DNA of 27,159 bases from an uncultured Lachnospiraceae bacterium (GTDB lineage Bacteria; Bacillota; Clostridia; Lachnospirales; Lachnospiraceae): NCBI GenBank assembly GCA_910583615.1, contig CAJTXP010000051.1, positions 1-27,159 of the forward strand. Direction: 5' to 3'. How positions within the stretch are numbered: the stretch's first letter is position 1; every line of letters begins with the position of its first letter. This document shows, one piece after another, positions 1-10,000 of the stretch. The notes under the pieces are model-generated. The model did not search any database and was not told the origin of the DNA. It was given only the letters and a program-made list of their open reading frames with translations. The position numbers were made by a program, and so were the translations under genes.

Positions 1-1
1 T

Positions 2-241
2 TTTTGCTTGATAATTCAAGCATTTGCACCAGTTTTATTGGTGGGAAAGTTGAGTTATTTAAAATTAGCCCGATTAGCGGATGATAATGTGCTGGCAAGA
101 AAATATATAAATGTATATGAGCCACTGATAGAAATATTTGAACGGGGAGGTTCATTTAAATTCAGGAAAAATGATCTGGAAATAGAACATGTTATTTTCA
201 TACCATTAAATAACTGGTTTGAAAAATTTAAGAGTCAATGA
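2..241 (+). CDS. 3' end of an unrecognised protein (5' end outside window)
   Basis: The frame is already open at the window edge and ends in TGA at 239-241, so this is most likely the C-terminal ~79 residues of a gene that starts upstream. The only possible start inside the window is a TTG at position 8 with no visible Shine-Dalgarno sequence. The segment is soluble and charged, with a Tyr-Glu-Pro-Leu-Ile-Glu stretch and a final IEHVIFIPLNNW segment. I do not recognise the family. Its AT-rich codon use and position next to Rhs debris make a small immunity-type protein plausible, but this is inference. Confidence 0.45.
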   Translation, partial: FCLIIQAFAPVLLVGKLSYLKLARLADDNVLARKYINVYEPLIEIFERGGSFKFRKNDLEIEHVIFIPLNNWFEKFKSQ

Positions 242-327
242 GAGATAATTATGGACTATAAATCCGATACCATTATGACCTGTATGGAAGTCGTCTGGAA
301 AAATTCAGTTTGGGAGAAAGAGAATAA
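241..327 (+). pseudogene. Rhs/YD-repeat scrap
   Basis: Reading from 265, a short frame encodes RYHYDLYGSRLEK and stops at TAA 325-327. The Y-x-YD-x-YG pattern is that of a YD repeat. An in-frame stop lies just upstream and no flanking repeats survive, so this is at best a fragment of a former Rhs gene. The assignment rests on one motif and is tentative. Confidence 0.35.
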
Positions 328-347
328 TATGCCCATAACCGGAAGAG

Positions 348-510
348 CAGGGCAGGAACAGAAAGAAAATACCGATCGAGCAGGAGTATGGAATTCTCAA
401 ACGTTTTTGCGGTCAGATAAGCGTTTTCTACCATCTGTACCACATGGAATGCGGTGCCCCTCTTTGGACTGCTGCACACCGTCTCCGACGAGAACATGAA
501 AACTTCCCTG
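348..510 (-). pseudogene. DDE transposase fragment
   Basis: On the minus strand a broken frame includes HVVQMVENAYLTAKTFENS followed by ILLLDRYFLSVPAL. The latter resembles the second catalytic Asp region of an IS4/ISNCY-type DDE transposase common in Clostridia (hydrophobic strand, then LDRYFLSVPAL). The similarity stops abruptly near 348, where the YD-repeat scrap begins, and no complete transposase or terminal inverted repeats are present. Family assignment is from remembered motif likeness only. Confidence 0.45.
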
Positions 511-615
511 GAGAAGCAGGATTCAAAAAAGGATAACTCTTTCAGGTGGTTTGTGTCTTTCTTAAGTATGGGTAACTTAAAGATACCATAAAATATCATG
601 AAAGGGTTATTCTTT

Positions 616-634
616 CAGTAAAAACTTTTTACTG
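616..634. repeat. Perfect 9-bp inverted repeat
   Basis: CAGTAAAAA at 616-624 and TTTTTACTG at 626-634 are exact reverse complements separated by one base. It lies in debris between two transposase fragments. It could be a leftover insertion-sequence end or a cruciform, but a one-base loop makes it a poor RNA terminator. Confidence 0.5.
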
Positions 635-721
635 TTCAGTTTATTAAAGAATCAAAAAATGTATATGTGGATATGATTTTTTGTTCGAAATTACAGATTA
701 TTAAAGGCGATGTTTATGAAT

Positions 722-934
722 TTAGGCAAGGCTGTTGCCGCAATGTGTCGCCAATTCAAGACCGATGATGCTGTTGTCGCCGAAGCGGGAAAGCTCTTCA
801 AAGCGGGAGAGCAGCATTTAGAAGCCATTGTCATCATTTGTGCATATGAAAAGCCTCATGAACTCCTTTCCGCCAGAAGATATGGCTGATGCAAAGTGGT
901 TGAGTTTGGCAATGTCAATGCCTGCATAAATCAT
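722..934 (-). pseudogene. IS110-family transposase, N-terminal remnant
   Basis: Starting at the ATG at 934 on the minus strand, the product begins MIYAGIDIAKLNHFASAIS, the start of the IS110 (DEDD-type) transposase N-terminal domain, with the first catalytic Asp in GIDIAK. The frame reaches an in-frame TAA at 815-817 and then continues with family-like sequence (LLSRFEELSRFGDNSIIGLE) to another stop at about 722. Everything downstream of this N-terminal piece is missing. The element is inactive. A separate C-terminal IS110 remnant lies at 25003-25333 on the same strand. Confidence 0.7.
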
Positions 935-1171
935 GAGGTTGTACCTTCTTTCAAAAAGTATGATACCATGATATCCACTAGCGATTATCATTGTAGACTT
1001 GATCGAAATGAGAACTCGGGAACAGATGTTCCGGTTCATTCGGCCGATAAACAATTCAGATAAAGGTATCGGCAATATACTCTTGGCAAGTAGTCAAGCT
1101 ACAGAAAAAATCATTTGTCCACAGTATCTGGGTTGTATTGAAACGCAATATAAAATAAAAAGAAAGGGAAT
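935..1171. other. AT-rich intergenic stretch without a supported gene
   Basis: No frame here shows a recognisable product. Open frames crossing it are continuations of the transposase remnant or antisense to the 1212 gene. It probably holds the promoter of the 1212-3891 unit, but I cannot identify a convincing -35/-10 pair. Confidence 0.4.
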
Positions 1172-1200
1172 ATGATGTTTTTGCTTCTGTAAAACATCAT
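1172..1200 (+). promoter_or_regulatory. 10-bp inverted repeat with mini-ORF in the leader of the NACHT unit
   Basis: ATGATGTTTT (1172-1181) and AAAACATCAT (1191-1200) are perfect inverted repeats around a 9-nt loop, ending 11 nt before the ATG at 1212. The left arm also contains the start of a 6-codon frame (MMFLLL, stop TAA) that follows an AAAGGG Shine-Dalgarno-like sequence. The ATG at 1212 itself has no good ribosome binding site. The element could be an operator or a translational control hairpin acting with the mini-ORF. Function is inferred. Confidence 0.45.
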
Positions 1201-1211
1201 AAAAGATTAGT

Positions 1212-1547
1212 ATGAAAAAAAGAATATGTATAATTGGAACAATTGTTGCTGTTATTATGCTTATCACCTCTATTATATTATTTGTATTTGATTTGCTACA
1301 ACCTGGAATTGCAGCTGTTTTGGCAGGTGTGATAGGTGGGAGTACAGGAATAATTATTAAATGCATGGATATGGAAGAAGACAAAGAAAGAAGATCGATA
1401 GGACATGATGTTAATGGTAATAAAAATAAAGTTGGAAATATTGATGTACAAACTGAAAAAGATGATGCAGAGATAAAAGGGAAAATAGGTCATGAAGTTG
1501 TAGGAGACGAAAATGAAATTGGAGGAATAAAATATGTCAGGAAATAA
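1212..1547 (+). CDS. Small two-TM protein with duplicated C-terminal G-H/G-N-x-N motif; putative membrane effector of the NACHT pair
   Basis: The 111-residue protein has two predicted membrane segments (about residues 6-27 and 32-50, the second Gly/Ala-rich) and then a charged, soluble C-terminal half. That half carries two pseudo-repeats, IGHDVNGNKNKVGNIDV at 63-79 and IGHEVVGDENEIGGIKY at 92-108. The next gene starts inside the end of this one (14-nt overlap), and its N-terminus (residues 8-24) bears a third copy. Known biology: in amyloid-signalling NLR systems a membrane-acting effector has the motif at its C-terminus and the adjacent NLR has it at its N-terminus. Inference: this is the membrane-damaging effector triggered by the NACHT protein. 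Alternatives are a membrane anchor or a regulator. No family is recognised, and the start lacks a clear Shine-Dalgarno sequence. Confidence 0.8.
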   Translation: MKKRICIIGTIVAVIMLITSIILFVFDLLQPGIAAVLAGVIGGSTGIIIKCMDMEEDKERRSIGHDVNGNKNKVGNIDVQTEKDDAEIKGKIGHEVVGDENEIGGIKYVRK

Positions 1548-1605
1548 ATATCGTACTGGACATTATTGTGTCGGAAACAATAATATTTTAGGCGATATTC
1601 ATGTA
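1398..1605 (+). repeat. Three coding copies of a ~17-residue motif spread over two genes
   Basis: The copies are at 1398-1448 and 1485-1535 (C-terminus of the small membrane protein) and 1555-1605 (N-terminus of the NACHT protein). The shared pattern is [IT]-G-H-x3-G-[ND]-x-N-x-[VIL]-G-[NDG]-I. The DNA copies are not identical, so conservation is at the protein level. Gly, His, Asn and Ile positions line up without gaps. Confidence 0.8.
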
Positions 1606-3891
1606 TGTGAACTTTCTCTGCCGGATTATATAGAAAAGAATCTAAAAAGAATTTTGGGCAAAAATCGTAACAATTTAGAAAATCATTTTCTGTTATTTGA
1701 CGGGAAACATAATATATTTGATGTGTTTGATGATGGAAATTATAATTTATGGGAATCTGTTTTTCAAGAAAAAAATATTATTGATATACCTGCGAACATA
1801 GACTCTTGCATAAATATTCTTAGAAATCAAAAAATATTGTTGATTACAGGTAATTATGGTCATGGAAAAACGCTCTTGGAAAAAGAAATTGAATTTAAAT
1901 GTAGTGAACTTGGAAGCTATACATTGTTTTTTAAAGCGAGAGATCTAATTGAGATTTTAAATAACAATATTTTTAAAGAAATATTCATAAGTTTATCTGA
2001 AAATGCATTAAAAGATATTTATATTTTTATCGATGCAATTGATGAACTGAATTATGATAATCTTATAAAATGTTTGATTGATGAAGTCTTATTATGTATA
2101 GTGGAACGAAATAATCTATATTTTGTCATTAACAGCCGGATTTATTTGAAAATAAAAGAAAATGTATCATTAGAAATTATAGAGGTGGAAGATTTATTCG
2201 CAGAAGAATATTTTGATATACTTGAGCAATCTTGTTTTCAATATATAAAGATGGATAAGTTTAACAATAAACGAATAAATGAGTTATTTAAGAAATTAAA
2301 TGCAACAGCAAATTTTGAAAAAGATTTAACAACTGAAATAATTAAAAAAAATTATAAGTATCTTATGAATGCATGTAAAATTCCACTATTTGCATATGTT
2401 ATAGGTAACTACTATTATGAAAATAATTTTAAATTACCTCAAAATATAACAGAAATATACGATTATTTCGTTTTAGAAACAATCAGGGGTAAATTTCATT
2501 TGGAATCTACAAGTTCTTTGAATTTAAAAGACTATGAGACAGAATATGAAAAACTTTTAAAGACACTTGCTGTTTCAATGTTAGCTGCTTCACCAAATGA
2601 TATAGATTATAAAGGGACTAATGATATGTTTTCTGATAATAAAATATTTTCGTTTTGTGTTAAATTATCAAGATTATCCTATGAAGCTGCGAAAATATAC
2701 AATTGTTTTAATGAAAAATATTACACAAAAGATTTAAGGGAATATAGAAATGCAGATTTTTTAAACTGCTATTTTTTTAATGTATATTCTAATCCTGGAC
2801 ATGATATTGTATTTACCTTTACTGATCAAAATTCAATGAGCTTTTTAGCTTCAAAATATGCTTTTGAAAAGATAAAATATTTCACTAAAGAAGTTTATAA
2901 CATAAAAGAAGAAAAAGAAAATATTAAAGATATTTTAGATTTTTTAAATAACTTTCAGTTACATGCAATTTCAATAGATTTTTTGATTGAAAATCTGAGA
3001 ATGGAGTTTGATAAGGATAATGGAAGAAAGAATAATTTGATAGAAAATTTAAAACAGATATTAGAATTTATAAACAATAATAGTGATGATAATACATATT
3101 TATATACCGATAAAATTTTGGCACAAATTATCATCAGAATTATTTTTGTTAAATTTTTTGAAGGGAGTTACTCTTTGATTGAGGATAATCATTTTTTTAA
3201 AAGTTTCGATATCCTTTGTAAAAATGCAAAAGTAATGGAAATTAATGGAAAACACACTTCTGAAACGGAGAAACATCGCTACCTGATTGAACGTTATTTT
3301 ATGCATTGCATATTTAATGATGCCTGTTTTCGAAGAATTAATTTGAAATTTTATAATTTTCAAAATTCAACAATTAATAATTGTATATTTGAACAGTGCA
3401 AATTTTATAAAACCAGCTTCGCGAATACTATAATGAGGAATGATGTAAAGTTTTCTTTGTGTTATTTTAATGAAGTTAATTTTGAGTTTGATGTTAAAAA
3501 TAATATTAAAATTCTAGATACAATTTTTTTGAATTGTGAGATGAATGATGTGTTCGCAGAAGGTAAATTAATTATTTTTGAAAATTGTAGAATTGCGAAT
3601 TTTAAGATAAGAAGTAGTAAAAATAAAAAAAGAATACGTTTATTATTTAAAAATTGTAATATTCATAATATAGGAATATCCGGATATAAATTAACCATAG
3701 GTATATTTGATTGTATGTTTAACAATGAAGAAAGAATAAAAATCAGGAATTGGTCAGACGTTGCAATATTCCAGAACAATGGTTTATATAAAATGAATTA
3801 TGATGTTGACATTAATTCAAAATGTCGATATATGGAGCAAATTGATATTCAAGAAGAAAAGAAAAAGGGAATAGATTGGGAAAGCTTATAA
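1534..3891 (+). CDS. NACHT/STAND NTPase with N-terminal signalling motif and C-terminal pentapeptide-like repeats
   Basis: In this 785-residue protein, residues 8-24 carry the motif shared with the upstream membrane protein. A NACHT-type P-loop domain follows: Walker A GNYGHGKT at 106-113, Walker B IFIDAIDEL at 164-172 with the paired acidic residues typical of NACHT, and a sensor-like VINSR at 198-202. A long helical middle follows, and from about residue 586 come degenerate pentapeptide-like repeats (C-x-F, N-C-x-F patterns) likely to form a beta-helix sensor. Such STAND proteins act as cytosolic phage or stress sensors that oligomerise and trigger an effector. The gene overlaps its upstream partner by 14 nt, so the two are translationally linked. 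Codon use is far more AT-rich than the neighbouring Rhs gene, suggesting transfer. The family call is firm. The defence role is inferred. Confidence 0.85.
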   Translation: MSGNKYRTGHYCVGNNNILGDIHVCELSLPDYIEKNLKRILGKNRNNLENHFLLFDGKHNIFDVFDDGNYNLWESVFQEKNIIDIPANIDSCINILRNQKILLITGNYGHGKTLLEKEIEFKCSELGSYTLFFKARDLIEILNNNIFKEIFISLSENALKDIYIFIDAIDELNYDNLIKCLIDEVLLCIVERNNLYFVINSRIYLKIKENVSLEIIEVEDLFAEEYFDILEQSCFQYIKMDKFNNKRINELFKKLNATANFEKDLTTEIIKKNYKYLMNACKIPLFAYVIGNYYYENNFKLPQNITEIYDYFVLETIRGKFHLESTSSLNLKDYETEYEKLLKTLAVSMLAASPNDIDYKGTNDMFSDNKIFSFCVKLSRLSYEAAKIYNCFNEKYYTKDLREYRNADFLNCYFFNVYSNPGHDIVFTFTDQNSMSFLASKYAFEKIKYFTKEVYNIKEEKENIKDILDFLNNFQLHAISIDFLIENLRMEFDKDNGRKNNLIENLKQILEFINNNSDDNTYLYTDKILAQIIIRIIFVKFFEGSYSLIEDNHFFKSFDILCKNAKVMEINGKHTSETEKHRYLIERYFMHCIFNDACFRRINLKFYNFQNSTINNCIFEQCKFYKTSFANTIMRNDVKFSLCYFNEVNFEFDVKNNIKILDTIFLNCEMNDVFAEGKLIIFENCRIANFKIRSSKNKKRIRLLFKNCNIHNIGISGYKLTIGIFDCMFNNEERIKIRNWSDVAIFQNNGLYKMNYDVDINSKCRYMEQIDIQEEKKKGIDWESL

Positions 3892-4007
3892 AGTTATCCC
3901 TTGAGTTTGAAATAAGCTATTCATTTATTGGTATAGGATAATTAGTTTGGCTTAGTATGTGATTTCAACTCTGAAATTTCTGAGTTTCAGATGTCCAGCA
4001 GGAGCAT
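3892..4007. other. Junction between AT-rich NACHT island and GC-rich VgrG-Rhs gene
   Basis: Composition changes sharply near 3985. The Rhs reading frame is open back to a TGA at 3981-3983, and the residues encoded before the first ATG still look like VgrG sequence, so the 5' part of the VgrG-Rhs gene appears to have been lost here. No terminator or promoter is obvious. Confidence 0.5.
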
Positions 4008-7000
4008 ATGCACTGGACAGTCCAGAGCAGGCACGCCCTGCGTCTGGCGCAGCGGGTGCGTTTCCACGGTATACGCACGATGGTCACCCGGATCCACTAT
4101 GAGACACAGGATGGGGAACTTATCCGCATCTACGATCTTGGCCGGGAAAAAGGAACCGTCAGCGTACCGTATAAAAATCCGAACATCTACGGCATGAGCA
4201 TACCAGCCACCGTAATGGCGCGTTCCGGAAACTGTGTCCGCGTGCACTTCCATATTGATCCGGAATACGACAATTCTCCCAATACCAGATACTTCACCTA
4301 TGCCATCGAGAGCAGCTTCATCTACTGTATGCCGGAAGTGGGCAGTCAGGTACATATCTATTTCCCGGGGGATGATGAGAGCGACGCCATGGCGGTCCAT
4401 GCCGTCCGCACGGAACCGGCGAAGGGAACGCCTTCGTCCGGCGGAGGGTATGCGCAGAACCCGGACAACAAGTCCTTCTCCAACGTCAACGGCGCGGAGC
4501 TTCTGATGACGCCGTCCGGCGCCAGCATCTCGGCGGATCAGGATCAGACTGCCTGCGTCCGTCTGGATACGGAGGGAAACGCATGGATCGAAGGAGATAC
4601 CGTCACGATCCATGCGGAGAAAAACCTGTCCATCGGAGAATCTGCAGAGGAAGGCGGGGATCCGGCAGGTCTCGTATACATGGAAGGAAAAAGCGTGACC
4701 TTCCAGATCGGAGAGGAAGGCGGCGGTTCCCGGATCGAGCTGGATGAGGAAGCCCGGATCTTTGCCGCGTTCGTGAAGCTGGACGCCTCCGATACCTCGC
4801 CCGCAGACCCGCCTGCCGACGAGATCCGTAAGCAGATAACTGCGAACGATGCGGACGCCCGTGACAGGATCAACGGCGACGCAGCCAGCCAGCTGGTGGA
4901 GAAGTACGAGGAGGGAAAAGAGAAGGTTCTGGGCGGAATCGCCAAGGTTCTCGCAACCGTCACGACGGTGACAGTCGTCGTTGGTCTTGCATTGGCAACG
5001 GCTGCAACCGGAGGTGCGGCGGCGGCCCTTCTCGGTCCCGCGATGCTCGCCACTTACGGAACCGGAGCCGTGGCCGTCAGCTTCGGAGTGGCGGAGATCA
5101 TGGAAGGAAGCGAAGACATAGAGAAGAGCCGGTCCGGGGATCTGAGCGAATCCTTCAACTTCATCCGTGATACCGCTTTTGAAGCGGTATTCGGAGAAAA
5201 CAAACAGGCTGCCTATAATTTTGCCAAGATGCTCAATGACATCGCCTTCGGCATCGTCTCCGGCAAAGCCATGGGTCAGGCGTTCAAGGCGGCAGAGGAA
5301 ATCGGGCGGATCGGGAAGATCGCCTGCAACAGCAGAGAGCTCCGAAGGTTGCAGACGGTCATCCATATGGGAGGCAACGTGCTGGGCAGCGGGATGAACG
5401 AGCTGGCGGTCACCGGAACGATCGATCCCATGGGGATAATGTTGAACCTGGGCATCGGCGCCCTGCAGGGACAGGCGGGAAGCAGGATTACCGACAAGAT
5501 TGTGGGAAGGATCGTGAACGAGAATACCAGCGCCGCCATGGTGAAGACGGCGAAGGTGATCACCGGGACGCTCGTGGATACCGGGCTGGACGGGACGGTG
5601 AGCTGTCTCTTTGGGCGGGAATTCGATCCCATGCAGAGCCTGGCGCAGAATGCCTTTGCCAACTCCCTGTCCAGCTATATCGCCGATCCGGTGGACGCAG
5701 CCACCGGAAGCTACGTGCTCCATACGACGGATTTCATCCTTGCCTGCATCCCGTCCGCTCTGCGGCTGGAACGCACCTACCGTTCCACCTGCAAGGAGAC
5801 GTCCGTCCTGGGAAAAGGCTGGCAGTTCCCTTATGCCAGCCGCCTCTACCGTGACACGAAAAAAGAAAGGCGCGTCCACCTGTACACCATCACCGGGCAT
5901 TCCGTATGCTTCGAGGCGAAAGACGGACGCTGGATCAATCAAAGTAAAGGGACCTCCCGCTTCGCACTGGAGACCGATGAAAACCGGAGCGTCCACATCC
6001 TGACCGATATCATGGAGCACACCAGATGCGTCTACGACAGCGAAGGAAGACTCTCTTATGTGGAATACCCGAATCGCCAGCGCCTGGCCTTCTTCTACAC
6101 GGAGGACGGACTTTCCCGGATCGTAACGCCTCTGAACAACGTGCTGGAGGTGGAGAGCAGAAAAGGCCGGCTCCTGCAGATCACGGATGAGATCGGACGC
6201 CGGACCCAGTACTGGTACGCCGAAGACCTGCTGACGGACGTGGTGCACACCGACGAAGGCATCACCCACTACGAATACGACGAAAACGGAAGCATCCGCT
6301 CCGTCACGGATCAGAACGGCGTCCGCTATCTGGAAAATACATACGACAGCCGGGGCAGGATCATCAGACAGGAATTTGAAAACGGCGTCCGTCAGGACTT
6401 CTCTTACGACGACAAAAACCGCCGGAACACCATCACCTACAGCGAAAACGGCAGAACCGAAGTCTATGAATACAACGAGGCCCTGCTTACGGACCGGATC
6501 CTCTATGAAGACGGGACCTGTACCGCGTACGAATATTCTGAAGACAACCTGCGCACCCGGGAGACCGGCCGCACCGGTGCCGTGACGGAATGGGAGTATG
6601 ATGCATACGGCCGCCTGATCCGGGAGACCGCGCCGGACGGATACGAAACATACCACATTTATGACGAAGCCCACGACCTTGTCTGCGACCGGGACAGCGA
6701 GGGAAGAGAGACCCTTTTCCAGTATGACGCGGACCACAACCCGCTGTGCAGGAAAGAAAAGATCACAGACGGCCAGTACCGGGAGGCGCATTATACGTAC
6801 GATGAAAAAGGCCGGTGCACCTCCATCCGCGATGCCCTTGGCAATGTCACGCTCCAGCAGTATGACAGGAATAGCGCCCATCCCACCCGCGTCCTCACGC
6901 CGAAGGGCGAGGAGACCGGTTACGGCTACGACGTCGTGGGGCGCAGGATGTCCGTGGAAAATACATACGGCACCGTGGAGATGAGCTACAACTCCCGGAA

Positions 7001-10000
7001 CTTCGTCACCATGCGGATCGACGGGGAAGGGAATGAAAGCCGCTGGTTCTACGACCGGATGGGCAACCTGACCGACTACTATCCCGCGAAGCAGTGGAAA
7101 GAACAGGCAGGCGGATACCGGTACCGGTATGACTTTCTGGAACGGCTGGTGGATACCATTACCCCGCTGGAGGAGCATCACAGACAGTACCGGAACTTTG
7201 ACGGAGACATCATCCGCACCATCCATCCGGTCAGCTATGCGCAGAAAGGAGAAGACGGGGCAGGCACCCTCTATGACTATGACAAAGACGGGAACTGCAT
7301 CCGGATCCATTACGCGGACGGCGGGACTGAGCGCAGGTTTTATGACGCGGAAGGCCGCATGCTCCGGCAGGTCATGCCGGAATCCTACGACCCGAAGACC
7401 GATGACGGAGCAGGCTTTACTTACCGCTACGACCTCCGCGGCAGGCTGATCCATATCCATGACCCGGAGGGAAACCGCCTCCGGAGTTACGAATACAACG
7501 GCCGTGACCAGGTCGTCCGGGAAGTCGACGGCGAAGGCGGAGAGACCCTCATCCATTACAACGGGCTGGGACAGAAGACCAGAGAGCAGATCAGCGTCCG
7601 GAAGGAAGGAGAACGCACGTACTACCGTGTGATCGTCTTCCGCTATGACCGGCAGGGCAACAAAGTGGAAGAAGCCTACGGACAGCAGGAAGCGCAGAGA
7701 GACGCGGACCCGGCGGACTGGCACAGGATCCGCTTCGCCTATGACGCCAATAACCGTCTGATCCTGGCGGAAGACGACTTCGGCGCCCGGATGCGTTATG
7801 CCTACGACTGTCTGGGCAATCGGACACTGGAAGAACGGGTCATAGAAGAAGGCGTTGTCCAGAAGATCCATTACGGTTACAATAAGAACGGCTGGAGAAT
7901 CAGCCGGACCGAGACGATACAGGGAAACGGCGAAAAGAAACTGGCCGTCACCCGTTACGGTTATGATGAAAACGGGAATCAGAACTGGATCCGGACGCCG
8001 AAGGGATATGAGATCCGCCGGATCTTCGACGCAGACGACCGCCTGACGGAAGAGCGGATACTGGACAGAAAGAACGGCATCGACCGGAGGACCTGTTACA
8101 CCTACGACGCAGCCGGAAATATCCTGAGTGTATCGGTATACGGGGCCGGCCCGGAAGAAGCAACGCAGAAAGAAAACCTGAAGATCACGTATCAGTATGA
8201 CCTGAAGGACCGGATCACGCACCGGACGAACCCGGGAGGAGCCGTCACCCGTTATCTCTACGACCAGAACGACCGGCTGCTCAAAGAGATCTCGCCTTAC
8301 GGCTATAACAGAGAAAGCGACAGCGGAGCAGGAACCTCATACCGCTACGACAGCCGGGGCAACCTCATCCGCGTCACCAACGGCCTGGACCAGGTGGTGG
8401 AAGAGAGAAGTTATAACCTTCAGGACATGCCGTCCCTGCGAAGAGACGGCCTCGGGAATGAGACCGCATACCGGTACACCCTGGACGGACAGATCAGAGA
8501 AGCAAAAAGAGGAAAGAGGGAAATCAGCCCGTACAAAGTACTTCAGAGCTACGAGTACAACGCCAGAGGCCAGATCACCGGGATCACGGACGGGAACGGC
8601 GAACGCATTGATTATCATCTGGACACCTGGGGCAGGATCACCGGCGTCGGCTTCTCCGACGGCGTAACGGAAGGTTATGAGTATACCCCGTCCGGCCAGA
8701 TCAGCCGGACCGTCAACGGGAACGGCGGCGCCATCCGGTACCGCTACAACAGCTTCGGAAAGGTACGGGAACGGATCGACCAGACAGGAGATACAGAAAC
8801 CTTCCGGTATGACGAAGAAGGCAACCTGTCCCTGCACATCGACCGGGACGGGCGGCGGATATCCCGGACATATAATGTATTCGGAAACCTGATCTGTGAA
8901 AAAGCCGTGGACGAGAACGGAGAGAATCCGGTCGTCACCACCTGCCGGTACGACAGCCTGGGCAGGCTGATCCATGCGGTCTGCAACGGCCATTCCTACG
9001 AATACATCTACAACGATCAGGGCCGGTTAAAAGAAAAACGCTCCGGCGGAAGGCGGCTGATCTCCTACACGTACGACCAGGCCGGGAAGATCACGGAGAT
9101 CACGGATCCCGCAGGCGTGACAACGCATTACGAGTACGATATCCTCGGGCGCACCAGCCGGATCAGCAGCCCGGGAGGAATGGAAGTCCGGTACCGCTAC
9201 GACTGTCTGGACCGTCTGGAACAGATCCGCTACGGGAATGGAATCAGGACGTCGTACCAGTATGACGCAGACGGCAGCGTATCGCATCTGGAGACCCGTA
9301 TGGGAAGCGACATCCTGCTGTCCTTCCGGTATCAGTATGACGGCAACGGCAACCGCCTGATGAAGACAGGTATACAGGGACCGGCAACCGCCGGAAGCAG
9401 CGCCTTGGATATCACATATCAGTATGACGTACGCGGACAGCTTCTGGAAGAAAACCGGAAGGATGCGGTGTTCCGCTACAGTTATGATGCTGTCGGGAAC
9501 CGGATCCGGAAGGAAGAAGAGACAGGAAAAGATCAGAGGGTCCGGACCGAATACGCCTACAATGAAAAGAACCAGCTCATCCATACGGAAGAATTCCTGC
9601 CAGACGGGGGCCGAAGAAGAAATATCTTTACCTACAGTAAACAGGGAAGTATACTGAGGGAGGAAACCGAATCCGGGATCAGCCGGTATTTCTACAACAG
9701 TAAAAACCAGCAGATCCGGGTGGAGTGCGCAGACGGTCAGATACAGGAAAACCGCTACGACGCGGAAGGCCTGCGCCATGAGATGAGAGAAAACGGGAAG
9801 CTGCTCGGGTTCGTGTATCAGAACGGAGAACTTCTGTATGAAGAAGGAGGGGATAAGGAAACAGCCAGCTGCCACCTGGGAGCGGGGATCGAGGCAGTCC
9901 GGAGAGGACAGCGAACGTATTACTACCATCCGGACGAACAGCTCAGCACGGCGCTGATCACGGACGAGACGGGAATGATAAAAAATCAGTACCGCTACGA

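Noticed and set aside
251..499. 82-codon plus-strand frame at the left end
   Set aside because: The product has no motif and runs across the junction of the YD scrap and the antisense of a transposase fragment.
1398..1605. CRISPR or other DNA-level repeat array
   Set aside because: The repetition is at protein level with differing codons and irregular spacing. No CRISPR-like repeats or cas genes were seen anywhere in the window.
3987..8222. 1411-codon open frame on the minus strand
   Set aside because: It is exactly antisense to the GC-rich Rhs gene; the protein is Val/Pro/Phe/Ala-rich without domains, and the opposite strand shows unmistakable YD repeats. It is a codon-bias shadow.
8337..9929. 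Further long minus-strand frames under the Rhs gene (8337-8993, 9027-9929) and their copies at 14408-15482
   Set aside because: They recur wherever the Rhs sequence recurs and have no family features, so they are shadows.
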